A DNA stretch of 49,854 nt, taken from contig DKFC01000061.1 in assembly GCA_002452745.1 (NCBI GenBank), forward strand, positions 1 to 49,854, written 5' to 3'. The notes under the pieces are model-generated. The model did not search any database and was not told where the DNA came from. It saw nothing but the letters and a program-made list of their open reading frames with translations. The position numbers and the translations under genes were made by a program. The first letter of the stretch is position 1; the number at the start of each line of letters is the position of its first letter. Positions 7,271-17,200 of this stretch are shown one piece after another. The DNA comes from Firmicutes bacterium UBA6806 (GTDB lineage: Bacteria > Bacillota > Clostridia > Peptostreptococcales > Acidaminobacteraceae).

Positions 7271-9493
7271 TTATTTTTCGATCCCCTTTGTTTGCCCCAA
7301 CTCTATGGATGTTTTTTGGGTTTTATAATCAATAATCCCTTTGCGAACATCGTCTTCATACTCAATCCCGCCAAACCGAATCAAATATTCTGAATCACCT
7401 GGAATTTCATAAGTCAAATATAAAATTTGATGTTCGTGCAAGTTATCAAAAGAAGCTTTTTCAGTAGAAGTAAAATATTTTACCCCTGATGCTAATTCTG
7501 ACTCCGCTAGAACAGAAATATTATCCGGAACGCCATACAGCCAAAATTTAACTCTATTTGAGATATCTTTCGTTACTTCTAATCGCAACTTCAAAATATT
7601 AACGGTTCCCTCTTTGCGATAAGAAAGAGTTTTTACTAGCAAATCGCCATAACAATAATCATCTAGTTCTTCAATATAATACTCGCTCACTGGTTCATTC
7701 TGATTTGATAGTTTATAATATGGCGTTGCATTTAAAAAGTTCTTGGAAATTAGATATTTTTTATCCAAATTTAAGTACACCTCATCCGATTTTAAATACG
7801 ATAGTTTAGCTCTAAACCCGACCAATTTAGGATTGATATTATTGAAGACTAAAACAATTTCAGATTTTTCATCTTTTTTGTAAAATTTTATTTTTTCTAC
7901 GCCGTTTACTTGGCTATAAAGCCTCCTATCTAAAACATCTATCTTTCCATCTTCATGCTTTTCCATGAGTCTAACCTCTACTCCATGTTGATTAAAGTTT
8001 TTTTGTTTAACAAGAATAGAGTATGCCAGCTCGTACTCTTGTGGTTTGGCAAATACACTGATAGGGAGTATGGCTTCATAATTTTCAGTTACACTAATAT
8101 ATGGCAAATTAAAATACATATATCGGTTTCCAAACAAAAGAAGCAGCCCTATTATTGCCACACATATAATTCGAATAATTCCTCTCTTCCTGTTTTCAGT
8201 TTTAGCTAACGTTGAAATTGAAGAGACATCTGGTTGAATTGAATTTGACATGATTACGCTTGCATTATATAACGCTACTCCTAAGAGAAACCATAGCACT
8301 CTTTGATTTTCTACATTAAGGATCGCCCCTTGCATACCAATAATAAATACCAGAGGTAATATCATTGAAATCAAGTGTGCCCATTTTTCCTTTGTATTAT
8401 TTTTAATTAAATAATAAGTCAAAACTCCAATCGGGAAAGCAAAGATCAATAGACCTATTATACCGCTTTCAGCAAATATTCCGATATAAGTGTTATGAGG
8501 AATATTCTCAATAAACGAAAAACCCAGTTTATCAAAATATGGCCTTGAATTCAAGGCATAATTACCTCTGCCAACACCAAAAATCGGATGATCAATTCCC
8601 ATGTGAAATGCTGTCCTAGCAAGAGACTCTCTAATATTAATTCCATTTCCAAAATTAATAAAACTTTGATAAAAATTTGAAACAAATTCATTTTGATTGA
8701 GCTTGAAATCTATCACAAAAATAGAAACAACTCCAGCAACTAAAGCAGTCATTATTTCCAGAAGATATTTCTTCATATATTTCCAATGGATAATACAAAA
8801 CAAAGTAAGCGCAACTAAAAGACCTAAAAGGCCTCCACGAGAATCCGTCAAAAGAATGACAATTCCCGATGCCACACTTACGCAAAGATAAATGCATTTC
8901 AAAATCTTATTTTGCTCCCTGAAGCCCCAATTCAACAGTACAATTGTATTTATTCCTAGCAAAGTGGCAGCATGGTTGGGATCTGTATAGGTTCCCATAA
9001 AATATATTTTGTACCTAGAGTCAAGTATTTCATAAAACATCGGAAATCTAACAAGATAAGTAAATAAAAAACCAAATCCAATAAAAGTTATGGCATTTAT
9101 TAACCAAATTAGTTTAAACAATTTAATATCAATTTTTTTTAAAATATTATATCCAACATAGAAGTATCCCACACTTATGGCAGTCTTAACCAGTTCGCTA
9201 ACCATGCCCTTTATACCCGCATCTTGAATATTTGGATTCTCAATACCTAAAACACCAGTGAGGATTAACCATATTATTAATACAATTGCCCACTGCCACA
9301 AAAAGAATACTTCATCAAACTTATTTCTAATCCCATTAATTAACAATACCAATAGAACAACTGGTAGCAACACATCAGAAAGCGCCATATTAAAATTGAC
9401 ATTCCCCATGTGCACGACTTTCATAAAGTTTAACAAAAGTATGCTAGTTATAAATAAAAATTTTGTAATCTTGTCAAGCCAGCTTGCCTTCAT
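7271..9493 (-). CDS. O-antigen ligase/polymerase (Wzy_C) family protein with large C-terminal extracytoplasmic domain
   Basis: A 740-residue integral membrane protein. The first roughly 430 residues hold about 11-12 hydrophobic helices in the Wzy/WaaL pattern, with LLTDSRGGLLGLL near residue 215 and the family His in IENIPHNTYIGIFAESG near residue 330. These are the Arg and His positions expected for the ligase/polymerase family, which moves polyprenyl-linked glycan on the outer face of the membrane. After a further helix near residue 445 comes a soluble tail of about 280 residues, rich in alternating hydrophobic residues and likely beta-sandwich. I do not recognise its family. Ordinary WaaL or Wzy proteins are about 400-450 residues and lack this tail. 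ATG with GGAG 6 bases upstream. The gene sits below a terminator-like hairpin from the Wzz gene. Polymerase versus ligase or protein O-glycosyltransferase cannot be decided. Confidence 0.82.
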   Translation of the reverse strand: MKASWLDKITKFLFITSILLLNFMKVVHMGNVNFNMALSDVLLPVVLLVLLINGIRNKFDEVFFLWQWAIVLIIWLILTGVLGIENPNIQDAGIKGMVSELVKTAISVGYFYVGYNILKKIDIKLFKLIWLINAITFIGFGFLFTYLVRFPMFYEILDSRYKIYFMGTYTDPNHAATLLGINTIVLLNWGFREQNKILKCIYLCVSVASGIVILLTDSRGGLLGLLVALTLFCIIHWKYMKKYLLEIMTALVAGVVSIFVIDFKLNQNEFVSNFYQSFINFGNGINIRESLARTAFHMGIDHPIFGVGRGNYALNSRPYFDKLGFSFIENIPHNTYIGIFAESGIIGLLIFAFPIGVLTYYLIKNNTKEKWAHLISMILPLVFIIGMQGAILNVENQRVLWFLLGVALYNASVIMSNSIQPDVSSISTLAKTENRKRGIIRIICVAIIGLLLLFGNRYMYFNLPYISVTENYEAILPISVFAKPQEYELAYSILVKQKNFNQHGVEVRLMEKHEDGKIDVLDRRLYSQVNGVEKIKFYKKDEKSEIVLVFNNINPKLVGFRAKLSYLKSDEVYLNLDKKYLISKNFLNATPYYKLSNQNEPVSEYYIEELDDYCYGDLLVKTLSYRKEGTVNILKLRLEVTKDISNRVKFWLYGVPDNISVLAESELASGVKYFTSTEKASFDNLHEHQILYLTYEIPGDSEYLIRFGGIEYEDDVRKGIIDYKTQKTSIELGQTKGIEK

Positions 9494-9576
9494 GATATCT
9501 CCATACGCCCTCTCATAACCGCCAAAGTTTACTATGTTTTTATAAAATCGCTTCTTACAAGTAAGTGAATATCAAA

Positions 9577-9608
9577 ATGAGCTCAACAAGTCATCGTGTC
9601 AAGCTCAT
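9577..9608 (-). terminator. Terminator-like hairpin between Wzz-like and ligase-like genes
   Basis: On the minus strand AGCT-containing arms (ATGAGCT/AGCTCAT extended inward with two G-U pairs) form a stem of about 12 pairs with a short loop, followed by CATTTTGATATT. It lies 11 bases past the stop of the 9619 gene and 84 bases before the next start. The U tract is short, so partial read-through is likely. Confidence 0.5.
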
Positions 9609-9618
9609 TCATAATCAT

Positions 9619-10668
9619 CTAATTTGTTTTCCAGTAATTTCTAATAAACCCTGCAAATGTACCTGCCATTAATCCTAGAACAAGACCAATAGCAAGATTC
9701 ATCGCTTTCCTAGGTGATATTGGTCTTTGAGGCTCATAGGCCTTTGAAATAACCGAAATATTTTGAGAAAATACGTCCATTCTTCCGTTCAATATTTTAC
9801 CAGACTCACCATTACTTGTAGCATTATTCACTAAAGTTCTTTCTGAAATCAATTCATCATAAAAAGCTTTCTTTTGAACCAACGCTTCCTTAGAATTAAT
9901 AAGACTTGACTGCATATCTAAATATTTAGCTTCAAGCGTAAAATAGTTATTATTAACATATTCTTCCGTCATCACATGTTCCGAAAGGGATGCCAAATCT
10001 AAGTTCAACTGATCTGCATACGCTGCAGCTGACTTTGGATCAGCAAATAGTGCCTTTTGAAGTGTATAAATTGGTTTTACAGTATCCATCAGTGCTTTAG
10101 TTTCTTTTATGAGTATTTCCTGTTGTTTTATTGATTCTTGTAAATTATCAATAGAAACCTCATAATTTGTTATAAAATCTTCAAGAGCATTTCTCTTATA
10201 GGTAATTCTTATGCTCTCAAGATACTGTTCTAAAAGGTCATCATTCACTTGCTTCGCAAGTGAAGCATCATCCATGGAAACTGCTACTTTAAAGCTATTT
10301 GACTCACTTTTTGCATCATACTCTATCTTTACTGCACTTTTAAGTCCAGCCCTTGTCATATCAAGATTTTCTTTCTTTATCACTCGATCCATAACATCAT
10401 TGCTATAAATATACTGAATATAGTCATTGATATTTTGTGATGGGAACTCATATGTTCCAAACCTTGTGGCAACAGTTGTAGGTGTTTTAATCATCAGTTC
10501 ACTGGTTGATTCATAAACTGGCGAAGCGATAAAAAAAGTATATATAATCGAAATCAGCAGACAACCTGCTGTAATCAAACTGATTAGTTTGCGTTCACTC
10601 CATATGGACATAATCAGTTCTTTTAAACTTATCTCATCATAGTCATATTGATTGTTCTTCTCTTGCAT
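9619..10668 (-). CDS. Wzz-family polysaccharide chain-length/co-polymerase protein
   Basis: A 349-residue membrane protein with the Wzz plan: one N-terminal helix (LISLITAGCLLISIIYTFF, about residues 28-50), a long extracytoplasmic part with heptad-rich helices (residues about 150-215 and 225-270), and a C-terminal helix (MNLAIGLVLGLMAGTFAGFI). The Pro-rich motif EPQRPISPRKA just before the second helix is diagnostic. Such proteins set the length of polymerised glycans with a Wzy polymerase. No tyrosine kinase domain is fused and no kinase gene adjoins it. The frame could be extended to a TTG at 10683, but the GGAGGAG site there serves the ATG at 10668, which I chose. Neighbours are the WcaJ-like transferase upstream and a Wzy-like protein downstream. 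Confidence 0.87.
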   Translation of the reverse strand: MQEKNNQYDYDEISLKELIMSIWSERKLISLITAGCLLISIIYTFFIASPVYESTSELMIKTPTTVATRFGTYEFPSQNINDYIQYIYSNDVMDRVIKKENLDMTRAGLKSAVKIEYDAKSESNSFKVAVSMDDASLAKQVNDDLLEQYLESIRITYKRNALEDFITNYEVSIDNLQESIKQQEILIKETKALMDTVKPIYTLQKALFADPKSAAAYADQLNLDLASLSEHVMTEEYVNNNYFTLEAKYLDMQSSLINSKEALVQKKAFYDELISERTLVNNATSNGESGKILNGRMDVFSQNISVISKAYEPQRPISPRKAMNLAIGLVLGLMAGTFAGFIRNYWKTN

Positions 10669-10702
10669 TGAACTCTCCTCCAAAATTTCTTTTCCAAATC
10701 AT

Positions 10703-10730
10703 ATTTTATCACAGTTGCTTTGCATATGAA
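10703..10730 (-). promoter_or_regulatory. Possible promoter of the Wzz-like gene
   Basis: Extended -10 TGATAAAAT (TAAAAT at 10703-10708), a 16-base spacer and TTCATA (10725-10730). The hexamers match consensus at 5 and 4 positions. No other evidence. Confidence 0.3.
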
Positions 10731-10787
10731 TGTTAATTCCCTCATTGAAATCAAATCGTAATATGCATTCTTTATTATTACATTTCC

Positions 10788-12191
10788 TTAATACGCATTC
10801 CGATTTACAAACCCCTTAACGAAGGTGAGGAGTACAATCTTGATGTCCATACTCAGCGTCCAGTTTTCTATATAGTAAAGGTCAAACTCAATCCGCTTCT
10901 CGATGGATGTATCCCCTCTCCAGCCGTTTACCTGTGCCCATCCTGTAATCCCAGGTCTGACTTGATGCTTAATCATATACTTGGGGATGCTCTCCTTAAA
11001 CTGTTCCACAAAATAAGGTCTCTCAGGTCTTGGACCGACCACGCTCATATCACCCATGAGCACGTTAATAAACTGCGGCAATTCATCTATGCTGGTCTTC
11101 CTCATGAAACTGCCCCATTTGGTCTTTCTAGGATCGTCTTCTGTTGTCCACTTGACCTTTTCCTTTGATGGCGCTTCCACTCTCATGGATCTAAATTTAT
11201 ACATCATAAAGGGTCTTCTGTTAAGCCCCACCCGCTCTTGTTTAAAAATAACGGGGCCTGGAGACGTAATCTTCACCATGAGGACGCTTAATATCATAAT
11301 TGGCGACAAGATGATTAAAGCACAAAGGGCAATAAAAATATCCACAAACCGCTTTGATGCAGCTTTAAAGAGGTTATCCAGCGGCACATGTCTGGTATCT
11401 ATTATTGGCATCCCTTCGAGTTCGTCCATATAAGGCCGTGCAGGAATATACCTGTAATAGTAGGGAATGATGTTGGTCTTGACCCCTTGTTTTTCACAAG
11501 CGCTTATAACCGAGGGAAGCTTGTCATAGGCATCACCCGGTAAAGCTATGGTGACGACATCTATTGGATTATTCGCCAAAATCGTCTCAAGCTCTGACAG
11601 CCCCCCTTTAATCTTACAGCCATCTGGCAGTTCTCTTCTCTTGATAGTTCCATCATCTAAGATGCCCACAATCGAGTACCCAAATGAAGGATTTTTTTTG
11701 ACATTTTGAATAAACTGTTTTCCGATATCATTATAGCCCACCAAGAGACAGTTTTTTAAATTGTAGCCATTTTCCCTGTACTTCCTGATACTGCGAATGA
11801 CAATCGCCCTTGTGAGAAAGGTCAAAACAATGTTAAACCCATAAAATAGTAAGATAACATATCTTGAAAAGTCAACAATTTTGAAGACGAATAATATGAT
11901 AACAAGGGTTATAACGCCATAGGTGTTCCCCTTTATGATTCCCTTGAGTTCTTCAAAAGTTCTATAAGTTCTATGTTGATAAAGTCCCAAGAAGTGATAA
12001 AAGATTAAATAAATGGGCACAGATGCCAGAAGCGGCATAAAAGCCTGTGCAAGCGGGATCGCTATAATCCCCTTTGAAAAGAGTTCCGTATAAAATCTAA
12101 TATAATGTGCCAGTGAAAAGGAAAGCCCCATGGCCACCACATCTAAAACAAGCTGTATTCGATTTAATATTTTTTGATTTTCTTTAAACAT
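10788..12191 (-). CDS. Undecaprenyl-phosphate sugar phosphotransferase, WcaJ/WbaP-type
   Basis: A 467-residue initiating phosphoglycosyl transferase of the large class. It has four N-terminal membrane helices (residues about 10-145), a central Rossmann-like CoA-binding-3 domain (NCLLVGYNDIGKQFIQNVKK), and a C-terminal PglC-type catalytic domain with FKQERVGLNRRPFMMYKFRS, the Asp-Glu dyad in TSIDELPQFINVL, and VGPRPERPYFVEQF. It moves a hexose-1-phosphate, most often glucose or galactose, to undecaprenyl phosphate. The frame opens at an ATG at 12227, but that codon overlaps a TATAAT hexamer and has no ribosome site. The ATG at 12191 has TTGAGG 6 bases upstream and lies just inside the predicted transcript, so I chose it. 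It is the second initiating transferase in the window, next to the PglC-like 218-residue protein. Confidence 0.88.
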   Translation of the reverse strand: MFKENQKILNRIQLVLDVVAMGLSFSLAHYIRFYTELFSKGIIAIPLAQAFMPLLASVPIYLIFYHFLGLYQHRTYRTFEELKGIIKGNTYGVITLVIILFVFKIVDFSRYVILLFYGFNIVLTFLTRAIVIRSIRKYRENGYNLKNCLLVGYNDIGKQFIQNVKKNPSFGYSIVGILDDGTIKRRELPDGCKIKGGLSELETILANNPIDVVTIALPGDAYDKLPSVISACEKQGVKTNIIPYYYRYIPARPYMDELEGMPIIDTRHVPLDNLFKAASKRFVDIFIALCALIILSPIMILSVLMVKITSPGPVIFKQERVGLNRRPFMMYKFRSMRVEAPSKEKVKWTTEDDPRKTKWGSFMRKTSIDELPQFINVLMGDMSVVGPRPERPYFVEQFKESIPKYMIKHQVRPGITGWAQVNGWRGDTSIEKRIEFDLYYIENWTLSMDIKIVLLTFVKGFVNRNAY

Positions 12192-12225
12192 AGCGTCCTC
12201 AACTACTTTAATATTATCCCACTCC

Positions 12226-12254
12226 ATTATAGCTTTAATTTCTTTAAAAATAAA
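12226..12254 (-). promoter_or_regulatory. Promoter of the WcaJ-like gene
   Basis: A perfect TATAAT (12226-12231) with TTTATT (12249-12254; 3 of 6) 17 bases upstream. Its position over the first in-frame ATG supports the downstream start at 12191. Confidence 0.4.
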
Positions 12255-12269
12255 GCATTAGGACATCTA

Positions 12270-12298
12270 TTTCAACCGTTTTGCAAATATGATAAACT
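12270..12298 (+). promoter_or_regulatory. Possible promoter of the plus-strand ligase-like gene
   Basis: TTTCAA (12270-12275), 17 bases, TAAACT (12293-12298). Both hexamers match consensus at 4 of 6. The ATG at 12336 has a GGAG site. It would be divergent from the WcaJ-like gene promoter. Confidence 0.35.
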
Positions 12299-12335
12299 GT
12301 AACTGCAAAGAAATAATTTTATAGGAGCTAAACGC

Positions 12336-14165
12336 ATGAAATCAAAGCACAAATCTGCCAAGACACCCCCATCTTTAAATTTCTTAAATTATCCGCTTTA
12401 CATAGTTGTGATTCTAACCCTATTGGTTATTCCACTTTCGGTTAGAATTATTCCAGTCACTTATGACATGTCCGTCTATTCGTGGTTTTCAGACCAAACT
12501 AACTTTTACGACGTCTTTTCGCTGGTTAAGTCACGTCTAGTTATTGTATCCGGTATTTTATCCGCCATCTACCTTTTAGCTTTTTTTATGACCACGAGTA
12601 CTTGGAAACGGCTTATTCAAGATAAAGTATTTATTGTGGCAGAATTATATGCTCTTTTCATCGTCCTCTCCACTTTGTTTTCTGCCAATCCATACGCTTC
12701 ACTAAACGGCTATCTGGAAAGATATGAGTCCATCTGGGTTTTTCTCTCTTACATTCTCATATTCTTAGGAACATATACTTTCACATGGCAAAAGTCACAC
12801 ATAAAAAAAATCATCTGGCTATTTGCGCTCTGTAATTTACTCCTTTCAGTTATTGGCATCTTCCAGTATTTGGGGACAGATATTGTCTTTAGCGACTTCA
12901 TGAAGCCTTTTATCGTCTCTTCTAAAATGCAGGGCATTTCGTTTCAAACGTCTAAGTCCTTTGACTATACCGCCATCTATCAGACCCTTTATCACAGCAA
13001 TTATGCAGGTCTGTTTGCAGCTATGAGTTTTCCACTTTTTACAACGTTGTTTATCAGAACTCAAAACTCAAAAGAACGCTTCTTCTACCTTTTTTTGTCA
13101 CTGCTGATTGCCTTTAACCTTGTGGGTTCTATTTCAAGAGGAGCACTCATTGGGGGCATTCTCTCCATTCCGCTAATCATTTTCCTGAACCGAAAGATCC
13201 TTTTTTCAAACAAGCGGATTTTAATCACCTCTGTTGGCGTCCTCTTTATTGCCATTATCGGCCTAGAAGTATTTACAGGTGGCTTTATGTCGACTCGTTT
13301 CAAACAGATTATGGCAGACACCAAGTTTGAACCCTCCCTTGAACAAATTTCAGTTTCAAAAGATTTGATTTCAATCGACTATAGGGAAAATCACATGGAT
13401 ATTCACATCTTAGAACACGAGGGTAGCACTTGGAATCTCTCTTATGAACTCGATGGTCAATTTGTCGCACCTTCTGGAAATGATTCTGATGGGTATTTGA
13501 TCTTTGACATGCCTTCTCTTAAAGCATTTAGGATTGCCCTACTCCAATATCAAAGCGGTGAAAGCGATCTCTTAGTTGATATCGACAATTCAAACTGGAT
13601 TTTTGGCTATCAAGATGGAAATCTTTCTTATAAAAACGCTTATGGTAAATTTGACGAAATCGCATCACCTGATACGCTGGGTTTTTCAGGTAATGAGCGT
13701 CTAGGATCTTCTAGAGGTTATATCTGGTCGCGCACACTGCCGCTTATACTGTCTAGTCCAGTCGTAGGCTATGGTGCAGATTCATTTCCTTTCGTGTTTC
13801 CCCAAAATGATTACATCGGAAAATTTAACGCCTATAACACGACCAACATGATTGTCGATAAGCCACACAACTTGTATCTCCAGATTGCTTTCTTCTTTGG
13901 AATTCCAGCTTTGCTACTATACTTCGCTTTGTTTATCATTTTGATTTCCCGTATGGTAAAATCCAAGCCACTAACCGATGAATCCTCTGATGACACCGAT
14001 TTATTGAATGGCGTCTCCACTGGAATACTCGCAGGAATCTTTGCTTTTTCGGTTTCTTCAATTTTTACTGACTCAAGCGTCCATGTCTCACCCGTTTTTT
14101 GGACACTCTTTGGCCTCTTAATGTTCCTTGTATCCCGTAAAGGCGAGTCTGGAATCATAAAATAA
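12336..14165 (+). CDS. O-antigen ligase/polymerase (Wzy_C) family protein with inserted extracytoplasmic domain
   Basis: A 609-residue membrane protein with about 12 hydrophobic helices. The family Arg is in VGSISRGALIGGIL near residue 265 and the family His in VDKPHNLYLQIAFFFG near residue 510. Between these lies a soluble insert of about 130 residues (about 325-450) with many aromatic and acidic residues (NLSYELDGQF, DIDNSNWIFGYQDG), probably beta-rich. It is followed by RGYIWSRTLPLILSSPVVGY, a segment common in Firmicute members of the family. The role is transfer or polymerisation of undecaprenyl-linked glycan outside the membrane. Ligase, polymerase and protein O-glycosyltransferase are all possible. 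Start ATG with GGAG. It is convergent with the SLH subtilisin and shares a bidirectional terminator with it. Confidence 0.82.
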   Translation: MKSKHKSAKTPPSLNFLNYPLYIVVILTLLVIPLSVRIIPVTYDMSVYSWFSDQTNFYDVFSLVKSRLVIVSGILSAIYLLAFFMTTSTWKRLIQDKVFIVAELYALFIVLSTLFSANPYASLNGYLERYESIWVFLSYILIFLGTYTFTWQKSHIKKIIWLFALCNLLLSVIGIFQYLGTDIVFSDFMKPFIVSSKMQGISFQTSKSFDYTAIYQTLYHSNYAGLFAAMSFPLFTTLFIRTQNSKERFFYLFLSLLIAFNLVGSISRGALIGGILSIPLIIFLNRKILFSNKRILITSVGVLFIAIIGLEVFTGGFMSTRFKQIMADTKFEPSLEQISVSKDLISIDYRENHMDIHILEHEGSTWNLSYELDGQFVAPSGNDSDGYLIFDMPSLKAFRIALLQYQSGESDLLVDIDNSNWIFGYQDGNLSYKNAYGKFDEIASPDTLGFSGNERLGSSRGYIWSRTLPLILSSPVVGYGADSFPFVFPQNDYIGKFNAYNTTNMIVDKPHNLYLQIAFFFGIPALLLYFALFIILISRMVKSKPLTDESSDDTDLLNGVSTGILAGIFAFSVSSIFTDSSVHVSPVFWTLFGLLMFLVSRKGESGIIK

Positions 14166-14190
14166 TCAAATTGGAAATCAAAAAATAAAA

Positions 14191-14230
14191 AATACTACTG
14201 CCATCTCAACTTTAAAGATGCAGTAGTATT
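14191..14230. terminator. Bidirectional terminator between ligase-like gene and SLH subtilisin
   Basis: A 15-pair stem (AATACTACTG plus CATCT against AGATGCAGTAGTATT, one bulged base) with a 9-base loop. T-rich tracts follow on the plus strand and A-rich tracts precede it, so it can stop both convergent genes. Confidence 0.85.
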
Positions 14231-14267
14231 TTTATTTTTAATTAAAACACCTTTTTATACAACGATT

Positions 14268-17200
14268 CTACTTTTTCAGCATGTTATAGATCATAGTCAG
14301 TGCTTCCGCTCTCGTTGCAGTGTTTCCTGGTTTGAAGGACTTATCAGGGTATCCTGAGACAATGTCGTTTTCCTCAACGTATTTCACATAATCTGAGGCC
14401 GCTGCGGAAATCTTGCCACCATCAGAGAACATGATGTTCTTAGTATTATGTGAAATCGTCAAATTGTTGATATAGGCATGTGTTTTCGCGATAATAACAG
14501 CCATCTCTTCACGCGTGATGTTATCATCTGGTCTAAATTTACCATTGCTATCCGCTTCAATTAAGCCTAAGTCTTTTGCCTTTCCTAGATAAGGTGCATA
14601 CCACTTACTTGAAGGAACATCTGTAAAGCTAGTACTGCTTTTTTCGAACTCACCAGTTGTCTTAAGTGCCATAACAGCAAACTCTGCACGGGTAATCGTT
14701 CTATCTGGTGCAAATGTAGATGCTGTTATACCTGTTGTTACGTGTTTAGACGCCATTTCTTCAATATAGGTCTTTGCCCAGTGTGTCTTGATGTCATCGA
14801 ATGTTTTGGAATATCTGATTAGAGCATAGGTACTAAAGTGAGGCGCTTTAAATTTCACTTGTCCAGTTTTATCATCATAGTAGGTCATCACTGATTCCCA
14901 TGTGCCATCTTCATTTTGAACATATGCGCTGATTTCACCTGGATTCGCAGTTCCCTTTGGCAAATCCAACGTAATTTCAGGCTTAATATCAAACGATTTT
15001 ACTTTCACACCATTTGCCAAGACATTGAGGTCATATGCCATGCCAATTGATTTTTCACCTACCGCCAGTTTATAGTTGGCTTCATTGTTGGATGACATTT
15101 CAATTGTAACATCGCCACTTGAGCCTGCTGAGTACGCCGCATCCAATCTGAACTTGATGCCCTTCCCAACGACAGTCACTGCTGCACCCTTTGTTTTAAG
15201 TGCATTCATAGCCGCTGATGGCAGAACCATTTGTTGTTTTGGCGCATTCATAGCCGCTTCAGTGAGATTTATAACCACCACAGGTTTCTCATCTACCGCC
15301 ATGCCCTCAGCCGCTTTAATCAAGGTTTGCGAATCCACGGTTACTTTTGCGACGCCTTGATTAACTGAAACAGACAGTTTCGTATTGTCCACTGAAACTG
15401 GTTTATCAACTGTTGGTGTTGCAGGTGTTGTGGTGGTGCCAGATGTTGTTCCTGATGAACTTGAACCGCCACCGACAGCTCCGCCGCCACCGCTACCGCC
15501 TGAGCTGCTGCTAGACGATTTAAGTGTTACACTATACCCATTTGACATATTTCCAGCGTAATCTACTGCATATAATATGACGCTAGAAGCAGAAATATTT
15601 GAGTAGCTGATTTGATTTGTAGCTAATGTTGCTAAAGTCTTATTGCTGCTGTCTTTTACGACATACGCCATCACTTTATGATTATCTGTGCTGGTAATTG
15701 TCATAGTAGAGTTTGCTTTGCTTACAGAATTAATCACTGGTTTAGTTGTATCCACAAAGACAGGATACTCCTTAATTTGTGCAGTTGCGTTTGGATAGTC
15801 TGCAACAACTTCTACTGCATAATAATACTGTCCATCTTTAACCTTCGTTCCGTTAATCTTACCATCCCAGACAAGCGATGCATACTCTCCTGCTGGGAAA
15901 TAATAAGGTGTCAATCCAGAACTATCTTCATAATGCTTTCTAACATCCAATATTTGATTTAATGAGATATATCCCAAAGAATGTTTATCCGAATCAAGAA
16001 TTTGGACATTTAAGTACTTGGAATTTCTAATAAAAGACAATAGCCCTGCAATATTGTCCTTATAGTTATCTCCATCTGGTGAAATGGCAATATATGAAGG
16101 ATCAGCCACTTCAGTGACATCGTTATAACCCAAATAGCTTGCAGAATTACCGCCAGATGTTGGATAGACATAAACAGGTCCTTCCGCTCCAAAGTAACTC
16201 ATGCCGCTGTTGAAAATATCTTCATCTAAAATCGGAAGTTTTGCCCAGTTCCCGTAGAAACCCATGTATGGTAGTCCCACAGTAGGGTTGTAATTATTCT
16301 CATCTGTTGAAATAAACTGCACAAACCCATCTACAAACATGCCGTTGTCATAATAGCCGTTTGAGAATGCCTTTCCTGTTATTGAATCACGTAGATCAAC
16401 ATTTACAGTAATCACTGTAGAAGAACCTGATGTAACTTTTACAACGGCAACTTTATTGCCTGCTGTGTCAATTGCTTTCCTTGCGTTTATAATGTTTTGA
16501 GTCGCTAGATTGCCATTTACAGCCGTATTTTTATCAGTTACAATGACAGCGCCTGAAGTGGTAGATGCCAATCTAACAGCAAAGCCAGAAACTGTGATTT
16601 TGGCGCCAGTGATTTCCACTGCTTCGGACGAGTTAAATGCTTCTTCGATATTGCCATCTGTTAAGGCATCAGCGCTAATGACAAACTCGTGGTCTTTTGT
16701 GCCAATATTTTTTAGTGTAACATCAAAGCTAAACTGTTCGTCATCAATTTGTTTCAGTGAAACTTTAGATTCATTGATGTCCCCGATAGTATAAACATCT
16801 GTCGTAACAGCGGACTTAAGATCCATCATCCCTGCACCCTGACGTCTTGGAGAATAGTGAATGCCATCTGGCGCATCAACTGGAATAGATGTAGACATGA
16901 GTAATCTCTTGGCAAGTCTGCTTCTTTCAATTCCTGAAACACCTGAGATATTCTTGTCTATATATTCAAGAATCAATGCAGCTCCACCAGCCACATGTGG
17001 GGCTGCCATAGAAGTTCCACTCATTGTTCCATATTTATTATCATTTAAAAGGGAATAAATATCCCCACCTGGAGCTGTGATTTCTGGTTTGAATTCCAGA
17101 CTAGGCGTTGGACCCCATGATGTAAAATCACTCATTTCTCCTGCACCAGGGTTCGTAAATGAAGCAACAAAGTTTGGATTGAATTCAACTGTTTTTGTTG

